64,000 nucleotides of DNA, taken from positions 496,001 through 560,000 of the forward strand of contig NC_008577.1 of assembly GCF_000203935.1 (NCBI RefSeq), given 5' to 3'. Below the pieces are notes generated by a model. The model saw nothing but the letters and a program-made list of their open reading frames with translations. It made no database searches and was not told where the DNA came from. Position numbers and translations under genes: made by a program. Positions 1 through 9,703 of this stretch are shown here, one piece after another. The stretch is from Shewanella sp. ANA-3 (GTDB taxonomy: Bacteria; Pseudomonadota; Gammaproteobacteria; Enterobacterales; Shewanellaceae). The stretch's first letter is position 1, and every line of letters begins with the position of its first letter.

Positions 1-122
1 AACAGTTGGAACAGGTCTTTAGCCGTGGCTGTTATATAGTGCAGGGCTATTATTTTGCTAAGCCTATGTCGGTGACAGAGTTCGAACGATATTTACTGCA
101 AAAAACGACTCTTGGATCTTAA
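1..122 (+). CDS. EAL-domain protein, C-terminal fragment
   Basis: The reading frame enters from the left edge (first full codon at base 3) and stops with TAA at 120-122. The visible 39 residues include QGYYFAKPM followed by an FERYLL segment. This is the typical last helix-strand of EAL phosphodiesterase domains, where a QGxxF(S/A)KP motif ends the barrel. The protein is therefore probably a c-di-GMP phosphodiesterase or a GGDEF-EAL protein. The catalytic residues lie outside the window, so activity cannot be judged. Confidence 0.7.
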   Translation, partial: QLEQVFSRGCYIVQGYYFAKPMSVTEFERYLLQKTTLGS

Positions 123-207
123 GTTTAGGGTTATTTCCAAGTCATGCTGATGCGGTTTACTTGTGAAATATTGGTCGTTATTTTGAGCGTTTGTCTATTG
201 CATTCAC

Positions 208-234
208 TTCGCTATTTCGCTGCGGAATAGCGAA
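208..234. terminator. Hairpin after the EAL gene
   Basis: Perfect 9-bp arms TTCGCTATT / AATAGCGAA with a 9-nt loop lie about 85 bp after the EAL stop. No clear T-run follows, so it may be a weak terminator or an mRNA-end stabiliser. Confidence 0.3.
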
Positions 235-352
235 CTGTGTTTATCTTGTATTGCTTAATCACTCATCGGTTCAGATAAAATATCGCTGACGGTTAAATCA
301 ATAAATTTGTTAAGATAAGTTGAATTTTTTATCCAATAAAAAGTAGCCCATT

Positions 353-2572
353 ATGATGCGTCGAATACTCGCTTCTGTCTTTTTATGTTTTTTGCTAACG
401 CCCTTGTATGCGGCGGAACGACCTAAGGTTGGGCTGGTACTCAGTGGTGGCGGCGCTAAAGGTGCTGCGCACGTGGGCGTGCTTAAAATCCTAGAAGAAC
501 ATCATATTCCCGTGGACTACATCGCAGGTACCAGTATCGGTGCCTATGTTGCTGGCATGTACTCTTTGGGCTACAGCGCGAGTGAAGTCGAAGCCATTAT
601 GATGGGGGTCGATTGGGACAGCGGTTATTCGGATACCATTCCGCGTAACGTCTTGAGTTATCGAGATAAGCAGTTACGTGATCGTTACAATATTCCGCTC
701 AACATAGGTTACAACGAAGGAGAGGTTAGGGCACCGAGTGGATTGTTGCGTGGGCAAACCATGTCGCAGCTATTACGCCAATCAACCGATCTGGTACAGC
801 AATTTGGCGATTTTGATGCCTTAGCCATTCCCTATCGTGCGGTCGCGACGGATTTAGAAACCAGTTTGCCCGTCGTCATCGACCACGGCAGTTTAGTCAA
901 AGCCATGCAGGCATCTGCGACTGTGCCGGGTGCACTGCAACCGACTCAGATCGATGGCAAGTTATTAGTCGATGGCGGTATTGCCAACAATATGCCCGTG
1001 GATGTGGTTAAGGCTATGGGCGCGGATATCATTATTGCCGTAGATATCGGCTCGCCGCTGGTGAAAAAAGACAAACTGGACAGCACGATTGCGGTGCTCG
1101 ACCAGTTATCAAATTTTTTGACCAATGCCAGTACCGAAAAGCAAAAACAATTACTGACAGATAAAGACGTATTGATCCGTCCCGCTATCGATGCCTTAAG
1201 CACCACAGACTTTACCATCATGCCCTTGGCCCTGACGCTGGGGAAAGAAGCCGCCAACGGTCAGTTAGATAAATTGCAGAGCATGAGTGTCAGCGCCGAA
1301 GAATATGCCGCCTATGTGGATGCGAAGAAGGCTAAGGGCAAGTTATTAATGGCGGATGTGGCGCATCCTATTAAAGAAATCGTATTCGATAACCAATCTA
1401 AGGTTAGTCTGAACCTATTGAAGGAAACCTTAGATCTGAAAGCCGGCCAAGCCGTGACTAAAGATGAGCTAAACGAGGCGTTAAAACGGATTTATGCCTT
1501 AAACAAATTTGAGCGCGTGGATGCTGAGTTTGTGGAAGGCGAAGAAGGCCGGGTATTGACTGTGACTACCCGTGCGAAATCCTGGGGGCCAAATTACTTC
1601 CAACTCGGCTTTAACTGGGAAGATGACTTTAGTACCGATTCGGCCATCAGTTTCGACATGGCTTATACCATGACCGACTTAACCTTTAATGGTGGAGAGT
1701 GGCGTAACGAGGTCAAGCTAGGGTTCGAAAAGCTATTTGCAACCGAGTTTTATCAACCCTTGGATAGGGATCAGGATTTTTATAGTCGAGCTCGTTATCA
1801 ATACGATATCCATAATTGGGATATATACGATAACAATAACCGTGCCCTTATTTTCAATAAGAAGACTCATACGATTGAAATGGGTATAGGTTATAACTAT
1901 GTCCCTCAAGGTGTTATTGAATTGGGCTTGGTTGCGGAAAAGGGGGTTATTATTAATGATGCATGGCTAGTTAAAGATTTTGATTTTAACTCCTATGGTG
2001 CTTATCTAAGAGTGGGTTATGACAGCCTAGACAGCATTAGCTTCCCAACATCTGGTAATCGCATAACGCTAAACGTTTATGTACGTAATGAGAATTTTGA
2101 TGATGTCGTCGATAACAATGACACTGACTACAGTGTTCAGATAGAAGCCGATTGGAAAGGGGCGTTAAGTGTGGGTAATCATTCCTTTGTAGGCAAAGCA
2201 TCATTGGCGACTATCAATAACGACAGTAGTAATAGCTTACATTTATCGGATTTAGGCGGTTTCTTAAATCTTTCTGGCTACCATAAAGATTCATTAAATG
2301 GCGACCATAAGCTCTTTGGTGCCTTTGTCTATCAGTATGATCTGGGCCGAGATGCCTTATTAGGTATGAGAGATTACCCACTCTATTTAGGGCTAAGTTT
2401 AGAGGCGGGAAATGTATGGTATGAACGCTCAGAGGTATCCCTCTCAGACCTTATCTATGCTTCTAGCCTTTACATAGGTACAGATACTTCTATGGGGCCG
2501 GCAGCACTGGGCTTTGGTATTACAGATATGGGTGATAAATCCTTGTATTTATTTGTCGGTAAAGCCTTCTAA
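353..2572 (+). CDS. Patatin-like phospholipase autotransporter (PlpD type)
   Basis: A 739-residue exported protein. An N-terminal signal peptide (about residues 1-21, ending near YAA) precedes a patatin domain with the oxyanion loop GGGAKG (32-37), nucleophile motif GTSIG (Ser61) and catalytic-dyad Asp in DGG (Asp207). After about residue 340 comes a POTRA-like segment and then a C-terminal beta-barrel with many alternating aromatic strands, ending in a Phe (VGKAF), as outer-membrane proteins do. This order is that of type Vd secretion proteins such as Pseudomonas PlpD, in which the lipase is moved across the outer membrane by its own barrel. Both active-site residues are present, so lipase activity is expected. 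A second ATG directly follows the first (356). Confidence 0.88.
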   Translation: MMRRILASVFLCFLLTPLYAAERPKVGLVLSGGGAKGAAHVGVLKILEEHHIPVDYIAGTSIGAYVAGMYSLGYSASEVEAIMMGVDWDSGYSDTIPRNVLSYRDKQLRDRYNIPLNIGYNEGEVRAPSGLLRGQTMSQLLRQSTDLVQQFGDFDALAIPYRAVATDLETSLPVVIDHGSLVKAMQASATVPGALQPTQIDGKLLVDGGIANNMPVDVVKAMGADIIIAVDIGSPLVKKDKLDSTIAVLDQLSNFLTNASTEKQKQLLTDKDVLIRPAIDALSTTDFTIMPLALTLGKEAANGQLDKLQSMSVSAEEYAAYVDAKKAKGKLLMADVAHPIKEIVFDNQSKVSLNLLKETLDLKAGQAVTKDELNEALKRIYALNKFERVDAEFVEGEEGRVLTVTTRAKSWGPNYFQLGFNWEDDFSTDSAISFDMAYTMTDLTFNGGEWRNEVKLGFEKLFATEFYQPLDRDQDFYSRARYQYDIHNWDIYDNNNRALIFNKKTHTIEMGIGYNYVPQGVIELGLVAEKGVIINDAWLVKDFDFNSYGAYLRVGYDSLDSISFPTSGNRITLNVYVRNENFDDVVDNNDTDYSVQIEADWKGALSVGNHSFVGKASLATINNDSSNSLHLSDLGGFLNLSGYHKDSLNGDHKLFGAFVYQYDLGRDALLGMRDYPLYLGLSLEAGNVWYERSEVSLSDLIYASSLYIGTDTSMGPAALGFGITDMGDKSLYLFVGKAF

Positions 2573-2578
2573 ATCGAT

Positions 2579-2613
2579 CGAAGGGCATAACTAAGGTTAT
2601 GCCCTTCGTTTTT
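2579..2613 (+). terminator. Rho-independent terminator after the patatin gene
   Basis: A 13-bp perfect stem (core GAAGGGCATAAC / GTTATGCCCTTC, loop TAAG) is followed by GTTTTTC. Confidence 0.85.
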
Positions 2614-2783
2614 CCTGCTGAACACTATTCCTGCATAATCTAAAAATCGCGTTTATACTGGTTTGCGCAAATATCACTAAGTGTCATAACCTTTTACAAA
2701 ATCTTGCTACAGCCAAACTAGGCAAAATGCTAAGGTTTTGCAGGAAAAAATAACAACACTCTCAACGGAAGCTGGGGAAAACA

Positions 2784-4826
2784 ATGAAGAAGATTAGCAC
2801 ACTGGCGCTGGGGATTGCCCTGAGCCTAGGTTTAGCCGCTTGCAGCAGCGAGCCTAAAACTGAAGTCGCCGCGGTTTCTGGCATTGAATTACAAAACTTT
2901 GATGCCTCAGTTCGCCATCAAGACGATTTTTATTACAGCGTGAACGGTAAATGGTTAGCGAATACGCCTATCCCTGCCGACAAGTCTAACTACGGTGCAT
3001 TCTCTGTGCTGTACGATCAAAGCCAAGATGCGTTGAAAAAAATCATCGATGCCGCCGCAGCGCAAAAAGATGCTGCTCCTGGCTCTAATAATCAAAAAAT
3101 CGGTGACTTTAACGCCAGCTTTATGAATACCGATTTGCTCGAATCCTTAGGTGTAACCCCATTAAATCCATTACTGGCGGACATCTCTGCAGTGAAAAAT
3201 CACAGTGAATTACCCGCGGTGATGGGGAAATTACTCACCAGCGGTTCAGGTATTCCCTTTGGTTTCTACGTTAATAACGACGCGAAAAATTCTACCCAAT
3301 ATGCAGTGTATTTAAGCCAGTCGGGCTTAACCTTGCCAGACCGCGATTACTACTTAAAAGATGACGCTAAGTTTGTCGCTAATCGCCAAGCAATGGCGAA
3401 ATATGTGACTGATATTCTGACTGAAGCAGGCTATAAAAATGCAAAACGTGCCGCGAAAAACGTAGCCGACATCGAGATGATGATCGCTAAGAGCCAGTGG
3501 AGCCGCGTTGAATCTCGCGATGCTAACAAGTCTTACAACAAACTGAGCCGTGCCGAGCTGCAAAAACTCACTGGCAAGTTTGATATCAATGCCTTTGCGA
3601 CCAGTGCGGGCCTTGGCGATAAAGTGACTGAAGTCATCGTGCGTCAGCCATCATACTTAGAAAAGTTAGGCGCTAATTTTGATGCCTTCCCCGTTTCAGC
3701 TTGGCAGGATTACTTAACGTTCCACTTAGTGGATAGCTATGCTGAGCTGTTAAGCAAAAACTTCGTTGACCTTAACTTTGCCTTTAAAGGCAAAACCTTA
3801 ATGGGTATTGAAGAACAACAACCACGTTGGAAAAAGGCGGTAGATGGCGCCGACCAAGTGATTGGTGAGTTAGTCGGTGAGGAGTACGTTAAGCAATATT
3901 TCAAACCAGAAGCAAAAGCCCGCATGGAAACCATGATCAAAAACTTGATCAAAGCTTTTGAAGTCAGCATCAACGAACTCGAGTGGATGACGCCTGAAAC
4001 GAAAGTCGCGGCTCAAGAAAAACTGTCTAAGTTTACCTACAAGATTGGTTATCCAGACAAGTGGAAAGACTACACAGCGTTAGAGATCAAGCCTGATGAG
4101 CTGGTGGGTAACTATATGCGTTATGCCAACTTCGAATATCAAGACATGATCAACAAGTTAGGTAAGCCAATCGATCGTACCGAGTGGCATATGACACCAC
4201 AAACGGTGAACGCTTATTACAGCCCTGTTGGCAATGAAATCGTATTCCCTGCGGCGATTCTGCAACCGCCATTCTTCAATATGGAAGCCGATGATGCGGT
4301 TAACTACGGTGGTATCGGTGCGGTAATTGGCCACGAAATCAGCCATGGTTTCGACGACCAAGGTGCTAAGTACGATGGCGACGGCAACCTGCGTGATTGG
4401 TGGTCTGATAAAGACCGTGAAGAGTTCCAAAAACGCGGTAAGCAACTGTCGGCGCAGTATTCTGGCTATGAAGCGTTGCCCGGTAAGTTTGTGAACGGTG
4501 ATTTAACCTTAGGCGAAAACATTGGTGACTTAGGCGGGTTAACCGTAGCGGCGCGTGCCTATGCGATGAGCTTAAACGGTAAACCTGCACCAGTGCTCGA
4601 TGGCTTAACGGGTGAGCAGCGTTTCTTCGTCGGTTGGTCACAAGTGTGGCGCCGCAACTACCGTGATGAAGAGTTAGGTCGTCGTTTACTGACGGATCCG
4701 CATTCACCTAGCCACTACCGTGCTATGGGTACACCGCGCAATATTGAAGCCTTCTATAAAGCTTTTGAGCTGAAAGAAAGCGACAAGATGTATTTAAAAC
4801 CAGAAGAGCGCGTAAAAATCTGGTAA
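2784..4826 (+). CDS. pepO: M13 family zinc endopeptidase lipoprotein (PepO-like)
   Basis: A 680-residue neprilysin-family metallopeptidase. The N-terminus is a lipoprotein signal with a Cys in LAACSS (Cys20), so the enzyme is expected to be anchored in the envelope. The M13 motifs occur in order: the substrate-binding NAYY near residue 470, zinc motif HEISH (HEXXH) near 517-521, and the third zinc ligand in GENIGDLGG (ExxxD) near 577. The family-typical C-terminal Trp is present (KIW end). The family cleaves small peptides in the periplasm. It stands as a single gene between its own leader and a terminator. The start has a GGAAGC-type ribosome site about 12 bases upstream. Confidence 0.93.
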   Translation: MKKISTLALGIALSLGLAACSSEPKTEVAAVSGIELQNFDASVRHQDDFYYSVNGKWLANTPIPADKSNYGAFSVLYDQSQDALKKIIDAAAAQKDAAPGSNNQKIGDFNASFMNTDLLESLGVTPLNPLLADISAVKNHSELPAVMGKLLTSGSGIPFGFYVNNDAKNSTQYAVYLSQSGLTLPDRDYYLKDDAKFVANRQAMAKYVTDILTEAGYKNAKRAAKNVADIEMMIAKSQWSRVESRDANKSYNKLSRAELQKLTGKFDINAFATSAGLGDKVTEVIVRQPSYLEKLGANFDAFPVSAWQDYLTFHLVDSYAELLSKNFVDLNFAFKGKTLMGIEEQQPRWKKAVDGADQVIGELVGEEYVKQYFKPEAKARMETMIKNLIKAFEVSINELEWMTPETKVAAQEKLSKFTYKIGYPDKWKDYTALEIKPDELVGNYMRYANFEYQDMINKLGKPIDRTEWHMTPQTVNAYYSPVGNEIVFPAAILQPPFFNMEADDAVNYGGIGAVIGHEISHGFDDQGAKYDGDGNLRDWWSDKDREEFQKRGKQLSAQYSGYEALPGKFVNGDLTLGENIGDLGGLTVAARAYAMSLNGKPAPVLDGLTGEQRFFVGWSQVWRRNYRDEELGRRLLTDPHSPSHYRAMGTPRNIEAFYKAFELKESDKMYLKPEERVKIW

Positions 4827-4843
4827 TCCATAGGATGAAAATG

Positions 4844-4872
4844 AAAAAGCCAGACGGATGTCTGGCTTTTTT
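4844..4872. terminator. Bidirectional terminator between pepO and hxpB
   Basis: AAAAAGCCAGAC, loop GGAT, GTCTGGCTTTTTT. A-run and T-run on both sides serve the two convergent genes. Confidence 0.88.
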
Positions 4873-4895
4873 ATTTGCGTCAATTGTTGCTGTGA

Positions 4896-5552
4896 TTAGC
4901 CCAAGATAGCCGGTAAATCTAACAAGCTGTCGGCTTGGTGATGGGCGACAACCCATTTGGCCTGCCCGCGTTGCTCCGGTGCGGGAATGGCGACGGTCTG
5001 CATATTGGCAGCGCGGGCGGCGATAAGACCATTGAAAGAGTCTTCAATCGCGAGGCAATAACGCGGGTCGACTCCTAACGCGGCGGCGCAATTTAAGTAC
5101 ACCTCGGGATGGGGTTTGCCATAGGTGAGACCTTCGGCGGATTGTACCGCCATAAACTTATCGCTTAGGCCGAGTTTACTGAGTACGGCTTCGATAATGG
5201 TGTAAAAAGAAGAGGTGGCTAGGCCTATCTTTAAGCCTTTAGCTTGGCAGTAATCAATGGCTTGTTGAACGCCTTGCATGGCTTCGCCCGTTCGCAGGAT
5301 TTCCTCTGCGACTTTATCGACGATGGCGGTGCTGACCTTGGCATTGTCGTAATCGGCCCAAGGTGCTTTGTGATACCAATAGTCGACACATTGGTCGATA
5401 CGTAAACCTGTGGTTTGTTGAATCGTTTCGATAGTGACGGGCACGCCAAGTGCCGATAAGACTTCATACTCAACCCGTTGCCAAAGGGGTTCTGAATCGA
5501 TTAACACACCATCCATATCAAAGATAACAGCTTGAATACTAAGGGATGTCAT
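4896..5552 (-). CDS. hxpB: HAD phosphatase, 2-deoxyglucose-6-phosphatase type
   Basis: A 218-residue haloacid-dehalogenase phosphatase. Motif I is FDMDGVLIDSEP (nucleophile Asp and acid Asp), motif II is a Ser in ATSSF, and motifs III/IV are the Lys of GKPHPE and IEDSFNG. The cap region carries GLRIDQCVDYWY, which strongly resembles E. coli YniC/HxpB (GLRIDMVVDLWY by memory). That enzyme hydrolyses hexose and pentose phosphates such as 2-deoxyglucose-6-P. The protein is cytosolic. It converges on pepO. The start codon is the first in the frame and lies just before the hydrophobic strand holding the nucleophile. Confidence 0.87.
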   Translation of the reverse strand: MTSLSIQAVIFDMDGVLIDSEPLWQRVEYEVLSALGVPVTIETIQQTTGLRIDQCVDYWYHKAPWADYDNAKVSTAIVDKVAEEILRTGEAMQGVQQAIDYCQAKGLKIGLATSSFYTIIEAVLSKLGLSDKFMAVQSAEGLTYGKPHPEVYLNCAAALGVDPRYCLAIEDSFNGLIAARAANMQTVAIPAPEQRGQAKWVVAHHQADSLLDLPAILG

Positions 5553-5858
5553 TACTACTCCAAGGGATGGGAAGGATTACTAAGCGCTATGCTCTGGGAA
5601 CTTGAGTGTATGGTTAAGCTCTGCATCTTCAAAGTCTAAAAGCACAAAGTTTAAAAATATTTACGCTTAACCTGCGGTTGTGAGCAAAAAAATATTCGTT
5701 CGATTTTAAATTGATTAACTTATGTTAACTATTTGTCGCTTATGGTTTTTTGTCTGTTTTCAAACTATTGTCTAATTTCCCTTGTTTTATTCTTGCCGTA
5801 AGTTGAGCTGCACCTCCGGATTTAGCCCTTATTTCGTCTTTCGCCGAGTGTGACCTGA

Positions 5859-5887
5859 TTCATACTTTTGCAAAGCTGTAGTATACT
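5859..5887 (+). promoter_or_regulatory. Probable sigma-70 promoter of acnB
   Basis: -35 TTCATA (5859-5864), 17-bp spacer, -10 TATACT (5882-5887). Transcription would start near 5894 and leave a leader of about 93 nt before the GTG start. The rest of the 5553-5858 spacer is AT-rich and shows no other clear signal. Confidence 0.6.
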
Positions 5888-5986
5888 GCTGGCCGGAAAT
5901 ACGGGTCGATCATGTCGGACTGTCAGCTTCAATTGAGAAGACGTGCAGTTTCGTTGTTAGAGCGCCAAACAAAGAGGAATGTTGCC

Positions 5987-8584
5987 GTGCTAGAAGCATA
6001 TCGTAAACACGTCGCAGAACGTGCTGCAGAGGGCGTAGTCCCTAAGCCATTAGATGCACATCAAGTGGCTGAACTGGTTAAATTGGTTCAAAATCCCCCC
6101 GCTGGTGAAGAAGCCGTTATTCTTGACCTGCTAGAAAATCGAATTCCCCCCGGTGTTGACGAAGCCGCTTACGTAAAAGCCGCTTTCTTAGATGCGGTTG
6201 CCAAAGGCGCTGCAACTTCACCTATCCTGTCTGCCGAACGTGCGACTGAGTTATTAGGCACTATGCAAGGTGGCTATAACATCGAGCCGCTGATCGCTCA
6301 GTTAGATAACCCTGCTCTGGCGCCTTTAGCCGCTAAAGCCTTATCTCACACGCTGCTGATGTTTGATTCTTTCCACGATGTGGTTGAGAAAATGGAAGCG
6401 GGTAATGCCTATGCTAAACAAGTCGTTGAAGCTTGGGCAAACGCAGACTGGTACTTAAGCCGTCCAAAATTAGCGGACAAAGTGACCCTGACCGTATTCA
6501 AAGTCTCAGGTGAAACCAACACCGACGACCTGTCACCAGCACCTGATGCTTGGTCACGTCCAGATATCCCATTGCACGCTTTAGCTATGCTGAAAAACGC
6601 GCGTGATGGTATCGAGCCAGATGTACCTGGCAGCGTAGGTCCAATCAAGAAATTAGAAGAGCTGAAAACCAAAGGTTTCCCATTAGTTTACGTGGGTGAC
6701 GTTGTTGGTACTGGTTCATCACGTAAGTCAGCGACTAACTCAGTACTGTGGTTCATGGGCGATGATATCCCATTCGTACCTAACAAACGTGCTGGTGGTT
6801 TCTGCTTAGGTGGCAAGATTGCGCCGATTTTCTTCAACACTATGGAAGATGCGGGCGCACTGCCAATCGAACTTGACGTCAGCAAAATGGAAATGGGCGA
6901 TGTGATCGACATTTATCCATACGCTGGCCAAGTGAAGCGTCATGGCACTGAGGAAGTGATTTCTGAGTTCAGCCTGAAAACCGACGTACTGTTAGACGAA
7001 GTGCGTGCGGGTGGTCGTATTCCATTGATCATCGGCCGTGGTTTAACTGACAAAGCACGTTCAGTTTTAGGTTTACCAGCATCTGACGTATTCGTACGTC
7101 CTCAAGACATCGCTGACTCTGGCAAAGGTTACACTTTAGCGCAGAAGATGGTCGGTAAGGCCTGCGGTGTTGCTGGCGTGCGTCCAGGCCAATACTGCGA
7201 GCCTAAGATGACTTCTGTGGGTTCTCAGGACACTACCGGTCCTATGACCCGTGACGAGCTGAAAGACTTAGCCTGTTTAGGCTTCAGTGCTGACCTGACT
7301 ATGCAGTCATTCTGCCACACTGCCGCTTATCCAAAACCCGTTGACGTGAACACTCACCACACGCTGCCAGACTTCATCATGAACCGTGGCGGTGTGTCTC
7401 TGCGTCCAGGTGACGGTGTTATCCACTCTTGGTTAAACCGTATGTTATTACCAGACACAGTAGGTACTGGTGGTGACTCACATACGCGTTTCCCAATCGG
7501 TATTTCATTCCCAGCGGGTTCTGGTTTAGTTGCTTTCGCAGCGGCGACCGGTGTTATGCCTCTGGACATGCCAGAATCAGTATTAGTGCGCTTCAAGGGC
7601 AAGATGCAACCTGGCATCACCCTACGTGACCTAGTACATGCAATTCCATTGAAAGCGATTGAAATGGGTCTGCTGACCGTTGAGAAGAAAGGCAAGATCA
7701 ACATCTTCTCTGGCCGCGTATTGGAAATCGAAGGTTTAGAAACCCTGAAAGTAGAACAGGCATTCGAACTGTCTGACGCTTCTGCAGAACGCTCTGCAGC
7801 GGGTTGTACTATTAAGTTAGACAAAGAGCCAATCATCGAGTACTTGAACTCGAACATCACTATGCTGAAGTGGATGATTGCCGAAGGTTACGGTGACCGT
7901 CGTACTATCGAACGTCGTATCAAAGGCATGGAAGAGTGGTTAGCGAATCCTGAGCTGATGAGCGCCGATAAGGATGCTGAGTACGCTGCTGTGATCGAAA
8001 TCGATCTGAACGAGATCAAAGAGCCAATCCTGTGTGCGCCTAACGATCCTGACGATGCAGTATTACTGTCTTCTGTTGCGCAAACACAAATCGACGAAGT
8101 ATTCGTTGGTTCTTGTATGACTAACATCGGTCACTTCCGTGCGACCGGTAAGATGTTAGACAAGTTCGCTAAGACGCTGCCAACCCGTCTGTGGATTGCG
8201 CCACCGACTAAGATGGACAAAGACCAGCTGACCGAAGAAGGTTACTACGGTATTTTCGGTCGCGTGGGTGCGCGTATCGAGATCCCTGGCTGTTCACTGT
8301 GTATGGGTAACCAAGCACGTGTGGCTGAAGGTGCAACTGTAGTATCAACTTCTACCCGTAACTTCCCGAACCGTTTAGGCACAGGCGCTAACGTTTACTT
8401 AGCCTCTGCGGAATTAGCGGCAGTTGCAGCCCTGTTAGGTCGTCTGCCAACAGTTGAAGAATACCAAGAATACGCGAAAGAGTTAGATGCAACAGCAGCT
8501 GACACTTACCGTTACTTGAACTTCGATCAAATCGATTCTTACACTAAGAAAGCATCACAAGTGATCTTTCAATCAGCTGTATAA
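5987..8584 (+). CDS. acnB: Aconitate hydratase B
   Basis: Bifunctional aconitate hydratase / 2-methylisocitrate dehydratase of the TCA cycle, cytosolic, with a [4Fe-4S] cluster. From the GTG at 5987 the product is 865 residues, the same length as E. coli AcnB. It begins [21 protein letters not shown], the usual AcnB N-terminus. An AGAGGA ribosome site lies 8 bases before this GTG. An in-frame ATG at 5912 would add 25 atypical residues and sits within the presumed leader, so it is rejected. The domain order is the AcnB one: HEAT-like helical domain, swivel domain, then the cluster domain. Cluster Cys ligands occur in VGSCMTNIG and the CSLCMGNQ motif near the C-terminus. AcnB family members can bind mRNA when they lose the cluster. 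Confidence 0.97.
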   Translation: MLEAYRKHVAERAAEGVVPKPLDAHQVAELVKLVQNPPAGEEAVILDLLENRIPPGVDEAAYVKAAFLDAVAKGAATSPILSAERATELLGTMQGGYNIEPLIAQLDNPALAPLAAKALSHTLLMFDSFHDVVEKMEAGNAYAKQVVEAWANADWYLSRPKLADKVTLTVFKVSGETNTDDLSPAPDAWSRPDIPLHALAMLKNARDGIEPDVPGSVGPIKKLEELKTKGFPLVYVGDVVGTGSSRKSATNSVLWFMGDDIPFVPNKRAGGFCLGGKIAPIFFNTMEDAGALPIELDVSKMEMGDVIDIYPYAGQVKRHGTEEVISEFSLKTDVLLDEVRAGGRIPLIIGRGLTDKARSVLGLPASDVFVRPQDIADSGKGYTLAQKMVGKACGVAGVRPGQYCEPKMTSVGSQDTTGPMTRDELKDLACLGFSADLTMQSFCHTAAYPKPVDVNTHHTLPDFIMNRGGVSLRPGDGVIHSWLNRMLLPDTVGTGGDSHTRFPIGISFPAGSGLVAFAAATGVMPLDMPESVLVRFKGKMQPGITLRDLVHAIPLKAIEMGLLTVEKKGKINIFSGRVLEIEGLETLKVEQAFELSDASAERSAAGCTIKLDKEPIIEYLNSNITMLKWMIAEGYGDRRTIERRIKGMEEWLANPELMSADKDAEYAAVIEIDLNEIKEPILCAPNDPDDAVLLSSVAQTQIDEVFVGSCMTNIGHFRATGKMLDKFAKTLPTRLWIAPPTKMDKDQLTEEGYYGIFGRVGARIEIPGCSLCMGNQARVAEGATVVSTSTRNFPNRLGTGANVYLASAELAAVAALLGRLPTVEEYQEYAKELDATAADTYRYLNFDQIDSYTKKASQVIFQSAV

Positions 8585-8602
8585 TCGATTGATATGAAAA
8601 TG

Positions 8603-8629
8603 AAAAAGCCAGCGAAAGCTGGCTTTTTT
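8603..8629 (+). terminator. Terminator after acnB
   Basis: AAAAAGCCAGC, loop GAAA, GCTGGCTTTTTT. The sequence just before it (ATGAAAATGAAAAAGCCAG) is nearly the same as that before the terminator at 4844. Confidence 0.9.
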
Positions 8630-8758
8630 GTTTGTGGATGCTATTGCTAAGCGCTTAGTTAAGAGGTGAATGCCAATCTCAAACATTTATCAAGGATGGC
8701 GACTTGCCCCAAGCGACGAGTCATCATGCGACTCGCGGCGCATAACGGTTAACACTAA

Positions 8759-9244
8759 TTAGGCTTGTTGGGCGTGCTCTGAATACTGGTTATGTAACAC
8801 TTCGAGCAATTTATCTTCTAACTCGAAACGGGTTTCCATGGTGTGGGCCAGTTCAGAGAGATCCTTATCGAGCTGGTATAACACTTGATCATCCTGCGCT
8901 TCGGCGTACTTATCATTGAAATCTAACGCCGCGTTGGTGGTCGGGGTGATCTTTGGCAGTACTTGCTGGGCTAAGGTTTTGCTCGAGGCGCCAAATTTTT
9001 CACAGGCATTGACCACTTGGTCATAGACTTCGAAATGGCCTTCGGAGACGTAATCGACTAATAAATCACAAAAGGATTTTACATGGTCGAAGGAGGGAAG
9101 AGATTTTTCGGCTTTCCCATAGGGAGGAAGGCCCGCTATCTGGCAGTAATGCACCAAGAGTTTACGACGATTTTCTAGCCATTGATCTATAAGCTTATTT
9201 GAACCGCCCCACTTTTGTTCTGCTTTTTCGAGTTCTCTCAGCAT
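8759..9244 (-). CDS. rsd: Regulator of sigma D (Rsd/AlgQ family)
   Basis: A 161-residue all-alpha protein. It begins MLRELEKAEQKWGGSNKLID, and GSNKL(I/V)D(R/Q)WL matches E. coli Rsd, which binds sigma-70 and reduces its use in stationary phase. The start is placed at 9244 rather than 9256. This matches the family N-terminus, and a TGGAA ribosome site lies 7 bases before it, while the upstream ATG would add only four unusual residues. As in E. coli, rsd is divergent from hemE, but nudC, which lies between them there, is absent. A terminator and promoter sit upstream (9378-9505), so rsd may be read through a terminator or from a separate promoter. Confidence 0.9.
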   Translation of the reverse strand: MLRELEKAEQKWGGSNKLIDQWLENRRKLLVHYCQIAGLPPYGKAEKSLPSFDHVKSFCDLLVDYVSEGHFEVYDQVVNACEKFGASSKTLAQQVLPKITPTTNAALDFNDKYAEAQDDQVLYQLDKDLSELAHTMETRFELEDKLLEVLHNQYSEHAQQA

Positions 9245-9377
9245 GATGCATTCCATTTAAGTGCCAGGACATGACTCTAATGTAGGGGAGAAATAGCTCT
9301 TGGATCAACCCTTTTTGTTGGGATTTGCGAGAATTGGCAGATGGACAAACCAGCTGTTTTGTATAAAAAAATGCGGA

Positions 9378-9470
9378 AATAAAAAGCCCAACGATAGAAA
9401 CCTATCGTTGGGCGAGTAATGTATATAGCAGGCTCGATGCGACGAGCTTCTTGATTGTTCTTGCTAGCGC
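9378..9470 (-). ncRNA. Candidate small RNA or terminated leader upstream of rsd
   Basis: On the minus strand a good promoter (9477-9505) is followed after about 90 nt by a strong intrinsic terminator: GCCCAACGATAG, loop GTTT on this strand, CTATCGTTGGGC, then TTTTTATTT. Between them is a second hairpin (GCTCG, loop TCGCAT, CGAGC). No open frame with a ribosome site fits in the transcript. It does not match a small RNA I recognise. It could be an independent sRNA, or an attenuated leader for rsd, whose start is about 135 bases further on. Ends are inferred from the promoter and the T-run. Confidence 0.5.
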
Positions 9471-9476
9471 AAACTT

Positions 9477-9505
9477 TTTATACCAAAGGCAGGAAACCAG
9501 CGCAA
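9477..9505 (-). promoter_or_regulatory. Promoter of the candidate RNA
   Basis: Read on the minus strand: -35 TTGCGC (9505-9500), exactly 17 bp, -10 TATAAA (9482-9477). Expected start near G9470. Confidence 0.6.
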
Positions 9506-9703
9506 CTTTTTTCTGTCTTAGTGTGACTTTGGGTTCGATTAATAAACAGTATGTTATCTGGCTAGCATTTTGACGATAAGTGCTTAAATGGACAGCAATG
9601 ATGGGGATTAGCTCACATAAATTAGCTCATATTGGTTACATTATTCGCGTAAATGCTAAACTACCGACCCAGCGGATCTCAATAAGTCTAGGAATCAAGC
9701 CAA

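Noticed and set aside
5912..5986. Longer AcnB start at the ATG 25 codons upstream
   Set aside because: It lies in the leader just after a good promoter, adds residues unlike AcnB, and a proper ribosome site precedes the GTG at 5987.
7354..7860. Long minus-strand frame opposite acnB
   Set aside because: It shadows a strongly conserved gene, with no ribosome site and no family resemblance.
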